Shown here: piece by piece, positions 1 to 11,867 of the stretch | Position numbering within the stretch: position 1 is the first letter of the stretch | How the letters are laid out: every line of letters starts with the position of its first letter | Made by a program: the position numbers and the translations under genes | From: Edaphochlamys debaryana | Taxonomy: Eukaryota > Chlorophyta > Chlorophyceae > Chlamydomonadales | Assembly (NCBI GenBank): GCA_016858145.1 | Contig: JAEHOE010000118.1 | Location: 310,001 to 374,000 of the forward strand | Length of the DNA: 64,000 nt | Direction: 5' to 3' | Notes under the pieces: model-generated | What the model saw: the letters and a program-made list of their open reading frames with translations, nothing else | What the model was told of the DNA's origin: nothing | Database searches by the model: none

Positions 1-3000
1 GCGCCGCCCCCAGGCCCATGCGGCTGATGTCGAGGGTGGTACCGGCCTGGGGGGTGGAGATGGGCGGTGGGAGGAGATGGGGAGGGGTGGGGGGTGGGGG
101 GGGGTCCGTCTAGGAGGGCAGCACGGTCGGGGCTCCCCTCCCCCGCTCACTATCAAACCCTGCACCCCTTCCCCGCCTCCCCCACCACCCAACTGCAAAC
201 CCCTAACTCCGACACCGAAACACACACACGGTTTCCCCCCCGCCCCCCCCCCCCACCTGCACCGCCAGCTGCACCCCGCTGATGGCCGCGTACACCCCCA
301 GGTACCACATGGGGGAGCGGCCACCGGGGGAGGAGGCGTCCGTGGAGCCTTGGGGGGGGGGGTTGGGGGGGGGGGGGGGGGGGGGGGGGGTTGGGGGGGG
401 GGGGGGTTGGGGGGAGCGTGTGTGCTTCGCGTGTGGGGAGGGGGAGGGAGCGGTACCACATGGGGGAGCGGCCGGAGGCGGAGGAGGCGTCCATGGAGCC
501 TTGGGGGGGGGGGGGGAGAGGTGAAGCGGCGTTTGGGGGGAGAGGGCAGATTGGCAGGGTGGGTGGCGGCACCCGCAGCCCGAGCCGTCTCGCCCCCGCT
601 TGACGAGGGACCGGGGACGCTTTGAGTACCTTGCGTCCCTCTGAGTCCCTTGAGTCCGGACCAAGCTCATCGGGGCGCGTGAGCCTGCCCTGACCCTCCC
701 CCCACTTCCTCAATGCCCCTCCCCTCCCACTTCACACCTCTGCCCCCCCCTCCCCTCCCGCCTCCTCCCCTCCCCCCTCCTCCCCCCCCCACCTGTCCAC
801 TGCGCCAACCACACCGTCGTAGCCACACGCAGCGCCTCCGCCGCCACCAGCCCCCACGCAATCCAAACCCCCGCCTCCAGCGCCCGGCCCCTGCCGCCTC
901 CGCCCCCTCCCCCACTGCCCTTGCCTCCCCCCCCACAGGGCCCCAGTAGGGCCCCCAGGGGCGCCAGGGGGTGGGGCATGGCCGCGAGGTAGGCCCCCAG
1001 GGCCGCCCCCGCCGCCCCCTCCTCGGCAGAGGTGGACTCATCGGCGGTCAGGCGCACGGCCGCGGCCTGGGGGGTGGAGAGGGGGAGCGGGTGGGGGGGA
1101 GTGAGGGAGTGCGGAGGTGCGGGGTGGTGTTTGCGGCCTTGGCGGGTACAAGGTGGAGGGCGGGGGAAGGGCGGCCAACGGCCGCGGCCTGGGGGGGTGG
1201 GGGGGGGGGGGGTTTGAAGGGAGGAAAGCGACTGGAGGCGGCCGGGTGGGACTCGGGGCCTGACGTGCTGACACCCCTAGCCCCCACGCTGCCCGCCCAC
1301 CCGCCCCTGCCGGCCCACACACACATGCAGGCCCTCCCTTCTCCCCCAAACCTCCCTTCCTCCCCCTCCCCTCCCCCTCCCCTCCCCATCGCCATCCCCT
1401 GCCCGGTGTAGCTCACCTGCGGCGGCGCGTCCCCCTCCGCGGCCCCCTCCGCAGCACCTCCGCCTCCGTCCGCCTTGCCCTTGACCGCGGCCTCGCCCTT
1501 GGCCTCGCCCTTGCCGTTGCCTGCGGCTGCGCCCTCCCCCGCCTCCTTGGGAGAGCCGCCCTCGCCCTCACCCTCAGAGTGCTGCGGGGGGTGGGGTGGG
1601 GTTGGGGGTGGGGTCGGGGGCAGGGGAGTGCTGCCAGGGATGGGGTGGGCGGTGCGGGGACACCGGGGGAAAGGGGCGCGAGTCAGGAGAAGCAAGAACG
1701 GGCTCGGACAGCACAGGCGAGTTCGGGCCACCGCAGGCACACCCCACCACACCCCGCGTCCGCACCTGCCCGCACCCACATTCAGACCCAAACCCCACCC
1801 ACCTCCTACACATCCCCCAGGCACTAACAACCACACCACGTCCCCCCCTTCCCCCCGGACAGTGCAAATGTACGTGGTTAGGACGGTGGGTCCCCTTGCC
1901 CCCTCCTTCCCTCCTCCCCTCCCCCCTTTTTCCCCCAAAACAAACCACCCACCCACCTCCTCGCCCGGCCCCTGCTCCCTCAGAATCGCCGCGAAGGCGC
2001 CCCCCTCCCTCGCCGCCAGCTCCCCCGGCCTCCCCGCCTCCGCCACGCGGCCCCCCGCCAGCAACACCACCCAGTCCGCCCCCCGGGCCGCGGCGAGGGC
2101 GTTGGTGGCTAGGACTACCAGGCAGGGGCGGGGGCCGGAGAGGAGCGTGCTGGGGGAGGGCAAGAATGAAGGGGGGGGGAGGGGAGGGAGGGAGCAGCCG
2201 AGCAGGGGTAGGACGGGGGGAAGGGGCGGGAGGAGGTGTGCAGGGCGGGCGCGGGAGGGATCTGCATGCCGCTTGGCCCCTTCCAGGTCCTCACCCCTCG
2301 TCCTTACCCTGCCAGGGCCCAGGCCTCCCGTTCCCAACCCCCTCTTGCTCACCCCCTGATCCCCCCCTCCAGCACCCGCCGCCCCACGGCCGCGTCCAGG
2401 GCCGACAGGGGGTCATCCAGCAGCGCCACGTCCGGGGCGGCGTAGAGGCAGCGGGCGAGGGCCAGGCGCTGCTTCTGGCCCCCGGACAGGGTCACACCCC
2501 GGTCCCCTGTCAGGGGGGGGAGGGGAGGGGGGGGGAGAGGTAAGGGGGGGATCAGGAGGGAGGGTAGAGGGTAGGGCCAGGCGCTGCTTCTGGCCCCCAG
2601 ACAGGGTCACACCTCGGTCTCCTGTCAGGGGGGGGGGGGGGTAAGGGGGTTGAAGGGGAGGGAGGGGGAGGGAAACCGGGGTGGGGGAGGAGAAGGGAGG
2701 GGGATGCAGGGCGGGTTCTTCAAGCGCAAGTGCAGAGCACGAACGCACGTGCGTGAAGCGACCCCGTACCCCTTCCCCTTCCCCGCCCAGACCCATGCCC
2801 TGACCCCAACCAACCCTCTTAGGGCCCATACCATAAGGGCTCTCCAACCTCTAAATCGTCAAAGATCAAGCCTCAGGGCCCCTCCTTAAACCCCCCTTAG
2901 TCAGCCCCCCCCCCTCACCCAGCTCCGCCGCGTCTCCCCCCGCCAGGCGCCTCAGGTCCTCCTCCAGACAGGATCCTCTCAGGGCCTGAGCGTAGCGGGG

Positions 3001-6000
3001 GGGGTCCATGGGGAGGCCGAACAGGATGTTGTCTCGGACCTGACAGGGGGGGGAGGGGGGGAAGGGGGTGGTACAGGTCAACAACAAGGGAAACTTCTAG
3101 GCAAAAGAATCAACAGCGTAAAACTAGAGCTCCGCTCATCAGACCACCCAGTGAAGCCGCCCGCACCCCGCCTGCTCCCCCTTGCCCCACGGCCAGCTCT
3201 CCCCGCTCAGCATAGAGCGCCCCCCTCCCCCTCCCTCTGCCCCCTATCCCCTCTCCCTAGCTCCTCTACCCCTCCCCCCAGAACCCCTATCCCTAGCTCC
3301 TCCACCCCTTGACCCCCGCCCCCCCTAACCCCACCGTGCCGCTGACGATGAAGGGGGCCTGAGGTACGTAGGCCAGGCGGCCCCGGACAAGGGGCTTGGG
3401 GCCAAACACCTGGGGAGGGGTGGGAAGGGAGGAGGGGGAGTGTCGAGGGGCAGAGCATGCCAGGGTCGGGTCAGGGCGGCCTGCGACAGGCTCAGCGCTT
3501 CCCCCGGTCCCTAGAGCACACACACACACCTCCCAGGGGGTCGGGATGGGTCGGGCTTCGGACTCCCAGGGCTTTCGGTTCCGTATCTACGACCGGCCGG
3601 CGAATTACCGCGCCTACGCTTTTCCTGGACTTTACACGAGCAGCCCTGAACACACCTCCCACACACCTCACCACTGCGGGGTCTCGCCGGGGTATCACGC
3701 GCCCACCCCACGCATCCAGGGCCACCCCTACATGTGCGCCTCATGAGACACAGCCATCCCCCCCCCCCACTCCCCCCCCCCACAGCCCCCCCCCACCCCC
3801 ACAGCCCCCCCACACACACACACACCTGCTGTGCGGCCCCCAGCAGGCAGGAGAGGAGCGTGGACTTGCCGCTGCCTGGGGGGGGGATGAGTGAGGGGGG
3901 CGAGGGGGGCGGGAATGGGTTGGAGAGGGGGTACAGGGATTGGAGCATGTCTCTGGGCTGGGCAGCAGCGTGGGGAGGACGGGCTGGGCTGAGCAGTGCA
4001 TTTTGTTGCCTCCAATGTCCAGCGGCAGCCCATCTGGACCCTTCCGCCCTTCCCGGCCCCCCCTCCCACCTGTGGCGCCAACCACTGCCACCAGTTGGCC
4101 TGTCAGGGGGGGGGGGGGGCGATGAGGGTTGTTGAGTCACACGCGGGATTCTGTCGGTACTAACGTAGGGGCAGCACACACGGGAGTGCTCTCCTCCCCC
4201 CCCCACCCGCTTTCAGGTCCAGGTCCAGGTCCACCAGGCAGCACCCGACACACGGGCACACGCCCATACACACACGCTTTCCCCTCCCTCCCCCCTCCCT
4301 TCCCGCCCCCCCCCCCAACACACACCTGCTTTCAGGTCCAGGTCCAGGTCCACCAGGCAGGGGGGGAGCTTCGGGTCCCACCCCCAGTCGCCGGTCAGGC
4401 GCACAGCCGTCTCGCCTGAGGGGGGCGGGGGGCGGGAAATGGAAAGGGAAGGGGTGGGAAGGACGGGAGGGAGGGCCGGGATCGGGCGGGTGGCTGGCCG
4501 AGGGGTTTGCAGTAATCCAGGCCAACGCCCTGCCCCTGCCAGCTGGAACCCGCCCAGCACCTGACTCCACTTTCTCCCCCCTCGGCTTGCCCCCTCGCAA
4601 CCCCCTCCCCCTCTATCCCCCCCTCACCCCTCTCGGCTGCAGGCAGGGGCGGGGCGGGGTCGGCTGCGTCCGCAGCCAGGGCCTCGCTGAGGCGGCCCAG
4701 GCTCACGCGGGCGGCGGAGAGCTGGGCCACCAGCTGGGGGGGGGAGGTGGAGGGGAAGGCGAGGCGAAAGTGCGGGAGGGAGCGTGTGTGTTTTGCGTGT
4801 CGGGGGCTGAGAGGGTGCCGGGGGGGGGGGCGACGATGCCGTTCAGGGGCCGGGGCCGGGCCGCCGGGGCCGCGGGCTGCGGGGATGGGGGAGGCCGGGC
4901 TCTGTAGATGGGGGGGGGGGGGTTGCGGACGACGGCGAGGGAGGGGCGCCGCCGGAGGCAGCCGTGTGGGCCTGCTCCGGGCGTTGCACCTCTGCGTCGT
5001 CGTCATCCCCAGCCACTTACGGAACGCCCGCCAACACCCACATGCACCCCCCCCCAGCCCCCACAGGTTGGGCAGGCCCCGGTGTTCTCCCGTACCTCGA
5101 ATGTACGGCGAATGAAGATTGTGCCGAGTCCTTGTCCCCCGACCCTCAACCGTCCTGAACAGCCCTGCCCCCACCTGAAACCCAAAACTTCCCCAACTTG
5201 CCATCTGCCCCCCCCCCCCCAAACCCTAGCCCTGCCCCTCCCCCGCCTCACCCCACCCATCCCCCACCACTCGCAGTGATGAACGACGCAAGTGACAGTT
5301 GTAGGAGCGAGCGAGCCCCGGCCCAAATGTCCGGGGCTTGTGCACATCTACAGCTGTCGCTTGGCCCCGTACCTCACCCCTGGGACGCCGTCGCCCTCCC
5401 CCCTCCCCCCGCCTCATCCCTCCAATAAGCTCCCCCCTGGCCCTCTTACAAATCCCACAACCCAAACTCCCCCAACTCCCCATCAGGTCCCCCCCATACA
5501 CAGCCCTGCCCCCCCTACCCCCCCCTCACCATGGGCAGTTGGAAGAGGGGGAAGCGGAGGATGTTGAACAGGACCAGGCAGGTGAAGGCCTGGGGGGGGG
5601 GGGTTCAGATAGGGGACGGCGGGGATTGGGAGGCGAGCGTAGGAGAAGCGGAGAGGCAAAGTGGGGGATGAAAAGGCGCGCAGACCCCGCCCCTGTCCTC
5701 CCCACCTCTCAGGCCCCTCCCCCCACCCACCCACCTTGGGTGCGTCCAGGCTGTTGCCCAGGGCCAGGTAGGCCCCGAAGGAGAGCAGGGGGATCACCAC
5801 GGGCGCGCCCAGGAGCAGGAGGGTGACCAGAGAGGAGAGGAGGGAGACCTGACAGGGGGGGAGGGGGCGGGCAGACATAGGGAAGGGTGGAGAGGCTGGT
5901 TGGGGCGTTGAACGCGGGGTAGCCATGGAGGTAAACGGGGTTTGCAATGGGGTAATGAGGGGAGTACGGGGGGGAGAAAGGGAGATTGCATAGGGTGGTT

Positions 6001-9000
6001 TCACAGGGGCTTCCGAGGGTAGCAACTATCTTATCAAGCGTGGTTGCAACGGATTGCACAGGAGGCTTGCAGAGAGGGCTTGCACGGAGGGGGCGGGGGG
6101 GTAAAAACGGGATATTGCAGAGGGGGCTTGCAGAGGGGGCTTGCAGAGGGGCTTGCAGGGGGGGTTGCAGAGGGCAGGCCCACGCCCTCAAGCCCCACCC
6201 CCTCCCGGCTCTCAAGTGCCCCCACCCACCCCCCACAGCCGGCCCAGCTCCTGGCGCCGAGCAGCCTCCACCCTCTCCTGCAGGTGTGTGTGTGTGGGGG
6301 GGGAAGTGGGTTCAGCTAGCCTGGGCATTGGGGGGCAGGCAGGCATACATCAACGTCACATGCGCACGCCGTACGCATGCCGTACGCGTGTCGTACACAT
6401 GCCGTACCTGCAGGGGCTCCTCCCAGCCGCTGCACTTGACCACCTCCATGCCTTTGGGGGTTGGGGGGTGGGGGAGGTGGGGTTGGGGGGGGCATGGTTA
6501 GGGGGTCAGCATGGGCATCCACCCCGCCTCAACCCCCGGGGATGACCAGGTGCAAAGGGGCAAGAGGGGTAGGTCTCGGGTGCAGGTGGTGTGCAGGAGG
6601 AGGACCGAGGGGCCTAGGGACAGACGGCGTCAGGAGCCGTGGGGCCAGGACTGACGCTGAGGCCGGCAAGGGCAAGTGGCGACAGGGGACCAGCCCAGCC
6701 GTAGGCCCTACAACCCCTAACCCCGTCAGCATGCCTCCACACCCCAACCCATTGCCCCTTGCTTAGGACAGCCGGAGGCCCCATTACCTCAAAACCCCAG
6801 GCCCCCCAGTATCCCCCCCTCCCACCCCACCCGCCACCATCTCTGCCTCCAGCTTGGTGCGCTCATCCGTGTGGGAGAGGGCCGCCTGGGGGGGGAGTGC
6901 GGGTGGGAGAAGGAGGTATGAAGAATTGGGGCGGGGGGGGGGTCGCGTGGGGAGAGAGGGGGGGGGTGATCTACCACATGATGCCTTCATCTGCATCGGC
7001 ATCCGCATCGGCATCGGCATCGAGCGGTCTCCCACCCTCTTCCCCCCACCCTCCTGCCCCCTCTCCCTCCCCCCTCCCCCTCCCCCCTCCCCCCTGCCCC
7101 ACCTTGAGCTGCCTGTTGCTTGCCGTCACCAGCACGCTGTTGGCCGGCACCAGCGCCACCAGCACCGCCACCGCCACCACGGCACTAGGGCCCAGCTGCT
7201 GGTAGAGCAGGAAGAGCGCGACTGAGGGGGGGAGGGGGACGGGGGGGGAGGGGGTAGCGTGTGTGTGTTTCGCGTGTCAGGCCCAGCCCGCTGCAGGTGG
7301 GTGCGGGAGGGAGGGGGGGGGGGGCTGGATGTGCTGAGTGGGATCGCGCCGACGCAAGGGAAGGGGGGAAGGGGGGGGATTCTCGTGCGAGAGGCAAGCG
7401 AGAGGAGGGGCGGAATGGGCGGTGGGAGGGATGGGGGATAAGGGCAGGAGCGCCGGGGCGGTGCCGAGTACGCATGCCGCGGTCATGCCATGCCCCGCAC
7501 GTGCCCCGACCACAGAAGCGCCATCCCCCCCTCTTACCCGCGATGCGCAGAGGTGAGGACATGAGACCCATAGCGTTCTGACACAGGGCCTGGAGGGGGG
7601 GGGAGGGAAGGAGCAGGAGCTTGGTACGGGTGATGGCCTGGACCCCCACCCCCTTCGCCCGGAGTACCGATCACAAATCACCAGGGAATCCACACGCACA
7701 CGCACCCGTACACACCTCCCCCCGCCCCCCTCCCCCCCTTCCCCCGGCCCCCCGCCCCCTACCAACCCCCCCCCACCTGCAGCGCCTCTGCGTCCGAGGC
7801 CACCAGGGAGTACAGGCGGCCGCTGCTGAGGCCGGCCCGGGAGGCGGGGGTCAGGCGGAAGACCTGGAGGGGGGGGGGTGAAGGGGGGGGGGGAACAGGT
7901 TGTCAGTACCTCTGGCGTCGCGTCTTTGGCTCTTTCTCTGTCCCCTCATCTCCCCCCCTAATCCCCCTCCTCCCCCTCCCCCTCACCCCTCCCCCTCAAC
8001 CCCCACCCACCCACACACCTGCGCCTGCACCGCCAGCGCCAGCGCCGCCCGCAGCCTGTACCCCGCCCGCATGACCCGCTGGAAGTGCTGTCCGTCCGCC
8101 AGCGCCCCCGCGGACAGGGCGGCGAAGAGCAGGCCGCAGGCGGCGTAGCCGCGCCAGGGGGGGGCGCCGGAGGCAAGGGCCTGAGGGGGCGGAAGGGGGG
8201 GGGGGGAGGCCCGATGGGGTGCGAGTGGGGCGGGTAAGCGACGGAGGCCGGGTATTCCAACCGATGGTTGCAAAGGAGAGGGGAGATGTCGAGTCAGCCA
8301 ACCGCCAACCTCTGAGGAAGGCGGGTGTAGGGCGGAAGGGGACCAACCGTTCAACCGTCAACCGCCAACCGTCGGCCCACCTGCAGAAGCATGTTGAGGA
8401 AGAGCGGGCCCGCGAACTGCGCCGCGTCGTTGGCCGCCTTGTACGGCACCGCCCCCAGGAAGAGGCGGGCGGTGAGGCGCCAGCACACCAGGCCCAGGCG
8501 GGCCCGGGCGGGCCCGCGGGAGGCCAGCTCAGCGCGCCACATGCTGCCGCACGCGTCGTGGGGGGGGCCGAGAGGCAAATGTCAACCAGAAAGGGCAGTC
8601 GGGGAGTTGTGGAGGGTAGGCGGAGGTTGTATGTGTGGCAGCCCTCGCGGTTGTCCTCCGGGCAGGAAGGCCCGGCACCTGTTGATCGGTGCGCAATGTG
8701 TACTGCACTGCACTGTCCACTGAATCGCAATTTCTGAAGCCCAATAGTGATTCGGAGCAACTCTCCAGCTCCAGGCGTCAGGCACCGACGCGCGCGCTGG
8801 GGTGACGCCCCGAACAACCAACCGACCGCCCGGCCACTCACCGCTCGAAATCGGCGCTCAGTCCCTCCACGCCGTCCCCAGGGGGCAGGGACCAAATGTC
8901 ACCCGCGGCGAGGGAGGAAGCGTAGCCCTGGGTGGGTGGGTGGGTGGGTGGGTGGGTGGAGAGGGAGGGGGAGGATCGGCAAATCATAGACCGCAAGCCC

Positions 9001-11663
9001 CAACCTTGGTGCTTTCCCCCCGTGTCCCGCCCCGCCTCCTCACCTTCTTGATCAGCGGCCCCACCCAACCGAAGGTGAAGTACGAGATCAGTCCCGCGGC
9101 GGGCTCGGGGCAGGGGGGGTGGGGGGCGGCGGCGGCCTCGGCGGATCCAGTGAGGGGCTGCAGGAAGGGGGGCGGGGGAAAGACAGGGGGGGGGGGGGGG
9201 TTATTGGGCATTGCAAGAAGTGAGTAGAAGTCACCTGATGCTGGGGGAAAGGGGCTCTTACGGGTGGCCCAAGCCGCTACCGGTACGCGGGGAGGCCGCA
9301 CACCCCCTCACTCACACATCCCGACGCCTTCATCCGTTCCCCCACCCCCGCAAACCCAGCTTACGGCCCAGCTTCCACTCTCGCCAGCTGTCAGGCGTCC
9401 ATTCCATCCCACCATCCCATTACCCCCTTCCCCCCCCCCCACACACACCAGGTAGTCTTCGTCCTCCTGCCCCTCTGCTGGGACCAGGCCCACCCCCCGC
9501 CGGGGCCGGTACGTCAGCGCAGGGAGCGCAAGGGCCAGCTGCAGTACAAGGTATGCGCCGTACAGGTACGACAGGTAGCCGTGGGGCGGGTGGGTGGGGT
9601 CGCCCTGAGGGGTTCGGGGGTGGGGGGCACACCCCATCCGGGTGTGGGGAGACTTGGTTGGTCGGAATCTAGCTCGCATCAAACCGGAGATTGGGTCTGG
9701 CGGGGGGTCTACTTGCCTCCGAACCTCCCGATTCCTCGTTCATTCTCGTTCTTTGTCCCCCTCTCCCCCCTCTTCCCCCCCTCCCCCCCCACCAGGAACA
9801 CGAACCGCGCCTTTACGGCCTCCGAGGCCGCCCCCACCGCCAGGGCCAGGCGCAGCACCCAACGGCCGGGCAGGATGACGTGGCCGGGGGACTGGAGCTG
9901 CAGGGGTGGGGAGGGGAGGGTAAGGGGGGGGGGGGGACGAGGGGCAAGGGGGGTGACAAGAGGGGTGAAGTCCCCTGCACCCACCCACCCTCTCCGGCAG
10001 GCACGCACTTCACGCACAGCTGCCTCTCAGGGTGCGTGCCTCTTGCACCCCACCCCCCGTCCGCCTTACCTTGACCCCCTCTCCCACCACGGCTAGAATG
10101 TCCCATGGCCCCCTCTCGCGCCCCCCCTCCCCCCCTCCCCCCCTCACCTCCCTCAGCAGCAGTGCGATCAGGGCCAGCCACCGCGCCTCCGACAGACCGA
10201 ACCCTGGGGGGGAAGGGGGTAAAGGGGGGAGGGAAAGGAGGGGTACAGGAAGGGAGGAGGGACCGGGGTGGGGGGGCTGCTGAGTAGGGGGTAAACCCGG
10301 GTACGGGGTAAACCCGCACCCTCCCTCACTTTGTCGAAGGGCGCGTCCCGGGCCCCACCCTTCGCCGAGTGAGCAACACGCCCCTCCACCCCCTTCCCCC
10401 TCCTCCCCCCCCCCAAGAGGGGGCAGACATACCCACCCGTCCACTCGTAGGGGGCCAGGGGCTGCACCGCCCCATCCCCTCGCTCGCCGCCCCACAGCCT
10501 TCCAGATCCGAATCCACTCCAAAATCCAGTTCCAGATCCAGATCCGAATCCCCAGTCATATCGCACGCCGCCGCCTCCGCCGCCGCCATCCCCCGTCGCC
10601 GCCGCCGCCCCCAGCCGCGCGCTCAGCTGCAGGAGGGGCACCAGCGCCGCCGCCACCGCCGCCGCCACCTGTACCGCCTGTACCGCCCGCGCCGCCCCGG
10701 CCAGGCGGTACCGCCGGCAGGCTGAGACGAACGGGAGGGGAGGGAAGGGGAGCAGGGGGCAGGCGAGGGGGAGCGGAGGGTGTGGGTGGGTAGGCGGGGC
10801 AGGGTATGTCGGACGCCGGCGGAGGACGCATCGAGCTGCGAAGGGCGGCGACGGGCAGGCAGGCAGGCGCCCGCGGGACACGCCCCGCCCGTTCCAATAC
10901 CGAGAGGAGGGGCAAAGGCCGGGACGAGGGCACGTGGCGCGTGGTACGTGGCACGTGGCGGGATCGCTGCAGATCACGCGCAGCACGGCACGGCACGGCA
11001 CGGCACGCACCCGTTGAGCCCAGCACGGGGCGGCCCCAGGTGCGCAGCAGCAGCAGGGCGCAGACCAGGATGGCGAAGGCCTCGGCGGTGCCTGGGGGGG
11101 CGAGGGGGGAGGGGGGAAATAGTGTGAGAACTTGTGGGTTTTGCGTGTCAGGGGAAGGGGGGGGAGAGGGCGGTGAAGGCCTCGGTCGTGCCTGGGGCGG
11201 GGGGGAACGGGGAGAGGGATGGGGTCCTGGGGATCCTGGGTTAGTGGGGACCTCCTAGGGCGAAAACCATGTAAGTGAAGCTTGCTTAGTTGTGGAATTC
11301 GTGCATGAAAGCATTCTACATGACGGGAGGAAGGAGCGGGCGGGGACGGTGTGCGGGACGGGAGGACGGCCCGAATACAAAGGTCAGGGCACCGCACCGA
11401 GGGCCATGCAGGGGACACGGGCACGGCCGAGCAAGAGTGCACATGCTGAAAGCTCGCAATGCGCTAGGCGCAGAGGCGCGGGCGGAGGCCAAGCGCATGC
11501 ACGATGCAACGTTGCGCCAAAACGTGCCCCCGAGCCTACCGAGCACCGCGAGGTCGATAAAGCAGGGCGTGAACGCCCCCAGCTCATTGGAGAAGTCGGC
11601 GAGCGTCATGTTTGGTTTGCAGAATCCCTCCAGAAAGGCGGTATCTCCGCCGCTGGCCGCCAT
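1..11663 (-). CDS. ABCC (MRP-type) ABC transporter, 3' end outside window
   Basis: Large membrane ATPase predicted to export conjugated or organic anions; substrate unknown. I read 31 exons, all phase-consistent: 11663-11540, 11091-11011, 10721-10437, 10203-10148, 10114-10070, 9897-9793, 9604-9449, 9157-9044, 8927-8842, 8543-8381, 8180-8019, 7863-7777, 7589-7538, 7221-7103, 6885-6831, 6451-6408, 6277-6230, 5848-5735, 5589-5530, 4733-4628, 4415-4326, 4099-4070, 3875-3826, 3409-3335, 3039-2919, 2506-2353, 2149-1957, 1581-1417, 1066-793, 348-257 and 46-1. About 1,117 residues are in the window. Seen: N-terminal helices, a first transmembrane domain with the [15 protein letters not shown] entry motif, then NBD1 with Walker A GATGSGKST, Q-loop YVPQAPF, signature LSGGQKQR and Walker [11 protein letters not shown]. 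The H-loop position reads TNAL, without His. An acidic/Lys linker and the start of the second transmembrane domain (WLAQWTG) follow. NBD2 is not in the window. Confidence 0.88.
301..502 (-). repeat. Duplicated exon edge (ABC transporter, exon starting 348)
   Basis: GGTACCACATGGGGGAGCGG through GGAGCCTTGGGG is present at 301-351 (exon edge) and 452-502 (intron), 151 bp apart, with about six differences. A G-run of over 50 bases lies between the copies. Confidence 0.85.
1056..1200 (-). repeat. Duplicated exon edge (ABC transporter, exon starting 1066)
   Basis: ACGGCCGCGGCCTGGGG, covering the acceptor and first codons, occurs at 1056-1077 and 1178-1200, offset 122 bp. Confidence 0.75.
2461..2630 (-). 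repeat. Duplicated ABC-signature exon edge
   Basis: About 55 bp including the acceptor and codons for [16 protein letters not shown] occurs at 2461-2518 (real exon start 2506) and 2575-2630, 113-114 bp apart. The upstream copy keeps an intact CTGACAG-type acceptor. Confidence 0.88.
3541..3654 (+). repeat. Dispersed repeat R1, copy 1 (in an ABC transporter intron)
   Basis: About 110 bp containing GGTTCCGTATCTA, a CCGGCCGGC block, ACCGCGCCTACG and CACGAGCAGCCCTGAA. The same blocks recur in the same order at 17022-17150 and 40691-40776. It lies between the exons at 3875-3826 and 3409-3335. Confidence 0.75.
4208..4360 (-). repeat. Duplicated exon 3' edge (ABC transporter, exon ending 4326)
   Basis: CTTTCAGGTCCAGGTCCAGG and the following TCCACCAGGCAG occur at 4208-4241 and 4328-4360. 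Both copies are followed on the gene strand by GT, so two donors 120 bp apart are available. Confidence 0.85.
6060..6175 (-). repeat. Minisatellite in an ABC transporter intron
   Basis: About eight loosely repeated units of GGGGCTTGCAGA lie in the intron between exons 6277-6230 and 5848-5735. Confidence 0.75.
11071..11200 (-). repeat. Duplicated exon 5' edge (ABC transporter, exon 2)
   Basis: GAAGGCCTCGGCGGTGCCTG at the exon start (11091) recurs 100 bp upstream at 11171-11200 with a CCCCAG acceptor, three or four bases different. Confidence 0.8.
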
Positions 11664-11860
11664 GGTGACGACTCCGGCGACGTATAGCCGCCTAGGACTC
11701 AGCAACGGTGGTGGCTGTGCCGACAGGGGCGGGCCGGGTAAGACGTAACCGCGAATGCACTCGAGGAATGTGCCTCGAGGAGAGGCTGCAGCAGGTGCCA
11801 GCACGCAGTGCTTTTGGTGTTGGATCACTTATGCAGTGTGTGGCACGATCCGATTAATCG

Positions 11861-11867
11861 TATATAT
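11861..11867 (-). promoter_or_regulatory. TATA-like element upstream of the ABC transporter
   Basis: A TATATA stretch lies about 200 bp upstream of the transporter ATG at 11663, in otherwise GC-rich DNA. Its promoter role is inferred from position and composition only. Confidence 0.3.

Noticed and set aside
1048..2352. Long open frame of over 400 codons on the minus strand
   Set aside because: It spans true ABC exons and introns in mixed frames. Only the stretches lying in real exons resemble the ABC family; the rest is translated C-rich intron.
10168..11442. Minus-strand open frame of about 420 codons
   Set aside because: Contains one genuine ABC exon (10721-10437), but the remainder is Pro/Ser-rich intron translation with no conserved features.
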